From positions 38,191,117 to 38,255,116 of the forward strand of contig CM054179.1 of NCBI GenBank assembly GCA_028829895.1: 64,000 bases of DNA. The letters run 5' to 3'. The notes under the pieces are model-generated. The model worked only from the letters and a program-made list of their open reading frames with translations, was not told the DNA's origin and did not search any database. Shown one piece after another: positions 55,401 to 61,400 of this stretch. Numbering within the stretch: position 1 is the first letter of the stretch; each line of letters begins with the position of its first letter. The DNA is from Sinotaia quadrata. Taxonomy: Eukaryota > Mollusca > Gastropoda > Architaenioglossa > Viviparidae. The position numbers and the translations under genes are program-made.

Positions 55401-58400
55401 TTTCAACTAACTGGTGTATATTTCCATAGTCTGACTCACAAGTGATAATATAAGTCAATGTGACTTAAAGATCAAGTGAAAAAAATTTCAGGCCAACCAG
55501 AAAAATAAGCTAAATTAATTATGTTTGAAGCTTTGATTATGTTTTGCAAATTTCAAAGTCACATTCCCAAAGGATACTTTACTAAAAATTATGGAAAGAA
55601 TTTCTTCCAGTAAATATTTCGATTTTACTAATATATAAATTATGAATATCAAACAGGAACTGGCAATGTAAAGAGAACTTCTGTATACAACACATTTACA
55701 TGAATGGCTTATGATATTACATTCTTAAGTGCATAAGAACTTACTCATAAAGCATATTTTGTAAATACCTAATGTACTAAGTTCCAAAGAGTAAGGCATT
55801 ATAACATTAACAAAATGGCATAACTTGATTTGGAAAATCTTTAAATCGTGACATTGCTACATCAAAATACACAAACAAACAAGTAGTAACTCATATGCAG
55901 ACAACCCATATATAAACAAACAGTTGTAACTCACACAAAACAACGCATATACAAACAAAAATTGACAATTTATACACAACAATTGGCAATTCATAAACAA
56001 GCAGATGGTAATTTGTACACAAACAACAACAGACACTCATACACAAACAAACAGTTGACAATTCCTATACAAACAAATAGTTGGCAACTCACATTTGAAT
56101 AAACAGTTGGCAATATATACACAAATAAAAAGTGGGCAACCCAGATACATGTATAAACAAATAGATGAACATTCAAACATAAACAGTTGACAAAATTTTT
56201 ACACACAACAATTGGTAACTCAAACACAAACAGTTTGTGACTCATAGTAAAACTATAAACAACACACACACAAATAAACAGTATACAACTATTACACAAG
56301 CAAACAGTAGGCAACTCATATATGAACAAACAGTTGGCAACTTACATGTAAACAGCAGTATACATTGATGACTTCTACAGAAATGAATAGTGAACAACTC
56401 ATACACAAACAGATTGAGAATCATACACTCATAGCAACAACAGTTAGCAACTCCAATAACAGTAATATGCCCAACACCAGTTGCAATGGACTTTAGCAGT
56501 TGGAAATTCCTTCACCAGCCAGACAAAAAGTAAATATAAACTGTGACATTAAGTAAAACAAAGAAATGCAAACAAAAATGTAATGCAATGACAAAGCCCA
56601 TCCTGCATTTATGTGGCAGTTTGTATCTTAGATTACTGAATTTGTTAAGCTAGTAAAGGCTTTTCTGAAAATTGTCATCAACCATTCTCAGGTTTGCTTA
56701 AGGATAAGATGTACGTTTCTCATACTAGTTAATTTATTGGCTGCCACTGATAAATGCTATCATGATTGCAGTATAAATTTGGTATCCACGGTAGAGTGTG
56801 TCAAATTTAACCCTTTGGACCCTGACCCAATTAAGAATAACTGGCTAAAAAGATGATTGGAATTTGACAGAATTATTTGGACATGATGGGACATCCTTTT
56901 TGACATGATATTGTCTCTATCAGACATAGTCTATTTATAAACAGGACAAACTGGAGAAAAAGTACAATATATAAAAAAATGTCTTGCCTTTTACTGAAAA
57001 AAATATGAATCAAACACAGCAGGCACTACTGATTTTTTTCCTTCATAAAAATAGTTTTTCTGTTCTTCATCATGCACATGAAACCATGGTTTGCTAAGTG
57101 CGATCGCATCTTCATCACTTTCACTGCTTTTATCACTACTTTCTAATACTTCACTCAAATCATCCCATACATTATTGCCCTCGATAGCACATCACTCTCA
57201 CGGCTTTTATTGCTACTTTCTAATATTTCTTCACTCAAAACATCCCATTCATTATTGCTTGACAGCACATCACTCATTTGTAAATAAAGCTCTGATTGGC
57301 TGGGATGGACCATTCAGAGCTGTACTTTGGTAGGGATATGTCAGGCCGATAGATTGGCCATGTTGTCTTTTTGAGCAATTTATCAGATGCACATACAGTC
57401 TTGTTCAGAGTCATCACTGTTTTCAAGATGTACCTCACAGACCTCCTAGCTTCCCCACTATATTCAAGATGGACTCCCCCCCCTACTCCCCACTATTTTT
57501 AAACTGTACCTCATGGACCTCCCAGTTTCTCCTCTATTGTCAAGGTGTACCTCACAGCTCCCCAATATTTTCAAGTTGTACTTTACAGAGATCCCCCACA
57601 CACAATTCACCACCATTTACAAGTTGTACCTGCTTCATCACTATTTTCAAATTGTACCTAAGAGCTTCTTCATTATTTTCAAGTTGAACTTCCCAGATCT
57701 CCCAGTGCCACTATTTTTAAGCTGTACCTCCCAGATCTCCCAGTGCTACCACTATTTTTAAGCTGTACTTCCCAGATCTCCCAGTGCCACCACTATTTTT
57801 AAGCTGTACCTCCCAGATCTCCCAGTGCCACCATTTTTAAGCTGTACCCCACAGACTTCCCAGCTTCATCTTTATTTCAAGCTGTATCTTCCAGATTCCC
57901 ATTACTATCAAATTGTGCCTCAATGATATAACAGATTCCCAGTATTGTCTTTGATTATTTCAAAAAGGTCAGAAAAAAGAAAAACCCCAAATGACAAACA
58001 CATAAACCAAAATTAATTCTGGCAGAATACCAATTCAAGGTATAACTGTTTTGAAACAGAATATTTAAATATATGTAACATTTTAAGACTTAACAACCTT
58101 TAAAATGAATTCAAAAAGAAAATTTCAATTCACCAGTTTGGGATTTTTAATAAAGATCTTGGTTTTTCCATAGGCATATTCATCCTGTGAAATCCGTTGA
58201 GCCTGAAGAATCTCATGCACACCATCTTGAGAAGCACCCTTCCAATGAGGCCAGGTTTTTGGTGCAAGCATTTTGTAGCGGTACAAAAACCTTTCATACA
58301 CTTGTCGAAAAGCATATCCAGCACGTCGCACACGCAAATTTTCCATCAGTCTATAGGGAAAACATGCAAAAATTCAACATTTTAATATTAAATTTTTATT

Positions 58401-61400
58401 TTTTTTTTACTGTAACTGACACCTTATTAATTGATTCTTGATGATGCATTTATTTATTTTAAGGAAAATGTTTTTGACTTGGGAAATTTTAAATGCTCTA
58501 TAATTTGACCTTATTTAGAATATATCTTTAAAATGAATAAGAGCTGAGCAAGATCAACTCACTGTCTGACAATCTTGGTATTGCACTCTGGAATAATAAA
58601 TAATAATCTGACCCAACATACTCAAACCATGAATTTACTTTATTGTCACTTACTGGAGATCTCAAAAAGCAAAAAAGTATTTACTGAAATAAGTACAGTA
58701 TGGTAATTTTTTTAAAGATTATCTTATCCAAATTATTTTTAAATATTAAAATTTATAAACAATTCTTCTTTAATGATGTAAATGTGATTTGAAATTTGAT
58801 AAAAAAATTATTTCAGGATAGAACTAAATAGCATGTAAAGCATCTGGACTGCTCAAATGAAAAACTGCTGAATTCAGGAGTCCTAAAAATAAAACGAGAA
58901 TTGTTCAGAAAAAGTGACAAAGTTAGAAAGTGAAGTGAGTAGTAAATAAAGATGTTTTAAGTTTTTAGTGAGGTGAGGTGAGGTGAGATGAGGTGAGGTG
59001 AGGTATATAAAAAGAAGACTGCCTTTCCTCATTTATAAATTAATGAGAAATTACAGCCAGACTAAACTTCTCAGTAAGAAAACAGATGAATCATTTCTTA
59101 TGAAAATCTGACAATACCTAAGGATGTTCTTTTTCTTCCAGGAATCTAATTTTGCAGTTTAATGCCTTGTAACCTAAAATGGCTTGTGATCTAGTGTTTG
59201 TGCTTTAAATATATCATTAAGATATTTGTGACTCAAACATAACATTTAGACTTTTTTTTTTAGCTGTTTGCAATTTAAATATAACATTTAAATGCTTGTG
59301 ATTTAAACATAACTTAGATGCTTATAATTATGATAATTATAACCTACCATCATGAATCAGATGCTTTCTAATGCCAGGGAATAAAAATTTCAAAATATCT
59401 TTAGAAACTTTTCTTGTGGTCTTAGCTGCAGCACACAGGATAAGCAAAATAAATGTCACATTCAGGTATTACCTTTAGCAAGATATCAATTAAACTGATG
59501 ACAGATGAATTTCTGGGCACAGAACAGATTTCTAGATCAAAGCATCCAGTCAGTTATATCACCTATACCAAATACAAGAGCTTCAAGATTTCTTTACACT
59601 GATTTAACATCTATTTCTCCTAGGGTTAGATATTTCAGACTTGGTCTTCTTGGCTACAAGAAATTATAAGGAATTGGCTATAAGAAGGCTTATAAATAAC
59701 TCAGGCTGGTGTGTTCATATATTGGAAATTAATCCAGAGCAGTATCTGCTACTTTAGCAATTTATAGGAATTGAAGAATACTGTAACGGCGATGGATCAG
59801 AATGCTCCCCATACAGATTTTATCTGAAGATAGTTCTTCCTTTACTAGGGATACACTGGAAGTTGCCTAGTCTGTTACTGTTTTATCTTTTGAGGAGATG
59901 GTTTTATTATTTTCCTTAACTCTTTCACTCATATGGTTGTGCACATGAAGAAAATAGGTTATCAGGGAATTTTCATCTCCTATTTGTAGTCTGCTATCAT
60001 TTCTTTATCTGGCTGTAAAACAGAAACATATAGATATAACTGTGCACATAAAATTTAGGTCAGGGTTAAATTTTGGATACTTTTTCAAAGCTAAAAAACA
60101 GTGGCAAAAATTTAAAGTATATAGAGCAATTAATACTAATTAACCACAGTATAAAATATTCTAAGGATAAAAGAATAACCTGTAAGGAATGCTCTGTTAT
60201 CAGTGCACTTTTCTAAGTGTTCACTGATCATAAAACATGCATGCAATTTGTACTTACCCTAGATAGCGCACTTGATGCTGCACAATCTGCAAGTTCAGCT
60301 CATTAGGATGTTTGAAATCATTGGGCTGTGAATTCATATAGACACATTTGAAACTATGGTTAAAATGTATCAAAATAACAGAATATAATTAATAAATAAA
60401 AATTCATTAAAAATGAATATGCAATATATTATATAAAGTAATGGGAAAGAAATGATGGAAAAATAACAATTAAAAGAACGTATGAAGAACTTTACATAAA
60501 TGGGAGATTCATTTGGTTTGATGTAGTCAAATTATTAGGAATTAACTATTAAAAGAGCAAAGATAGTCTATTAGCAATAATGGTTGATGGCAGTCCATTA
60601 GTAAAAGTTACCTTAATGCAGCGGATGTAGTTTGGATTTTTAGACAGTAAGTTTTTCATTAATTCTGTCACAGACACCTGACACCAAGAAACAAAAGCAA
60701 ACAGTTTAGTGTAAAGATTCATTCTTAACATTATAAAAAACAGATTAAAATATTTATGACAAAGATAAAAAGATAATTTAACTCTATCTTTACAAACCAA
60801 ACGAAAACTCAAATTTATCTTTTTAAATCACAATAAATCATTTTCATCTAATTAATTCAGAATGAAACATAGTTGAAAAAATAAATATTCTGAAGTTAAG
60901 TGTGACAGAAACCAAATGTACAAACAATCTTACAAATTTTGTCTTGTCAACTAACAATTCTGTGCCTCTTGCCTAAAAGTCTCCAGTGTAACTTGTTTAA
61001 CCTGGTATTATGAAAGACATTTTGCAAGCCAGGTTATGCAATGTGAGAATGTTGCCTTCTTCATGTTTAAAATATTTTCTTTGGTTTCCATTCAATTCTG
61101 TCATCTTGTCTGTGTGTATTGAAGTCATGATAAAGCATGTATCTTCCTTACTTTTTGTTTGCTGTCATCCGTGACTGTTTACTTTAAACACTTTAGCATC
61201 ATGCATGACAATGTTTGAATGTATGGATGAAAGAGCATTCTAACTCTCACCCCTCTAGCGTAGTTTGCAGTAATTATTAAAGTAAAAGGACATTACTGTT
61301 TTCTGACTGTTGGTCAAATATGTGTAAGAAGAAAATTGCTGATAAACTGTTGTCCATTCCATTGTTTTGTGCCAGCAAGTAAGATTTTAAATGTTCCAAT

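Larger units (their letters stand above)
54821..58133 (-). other. MYO1B: Myosin intron with minisatellites and piggyBac fragment
   Basis: Intron of 3.3 kb between converter and IQ 1. Features: minisatellite 55.88-56.46 kb, piggyBac-like piece 56.80-57.33 kb, minisatellite 57.44-57.90 kb. From 54.9 to 55.86 kb nothing is seen. Confidence -1.

Noticed and set aside
55991..56424. Cys/Val/Leu-rich minus-strand open frames
   Set aside because: Products of the acaaacagttggcaac minisatellite.
56806..60070. TTAA-CCC at 56806 and GGGTTAA at about 60064 as the two ends of one piggyBac element
   Set aside because: The interval contains the conserved myosin exon at 58134-58350 and the inner terminal sequences do not match well.
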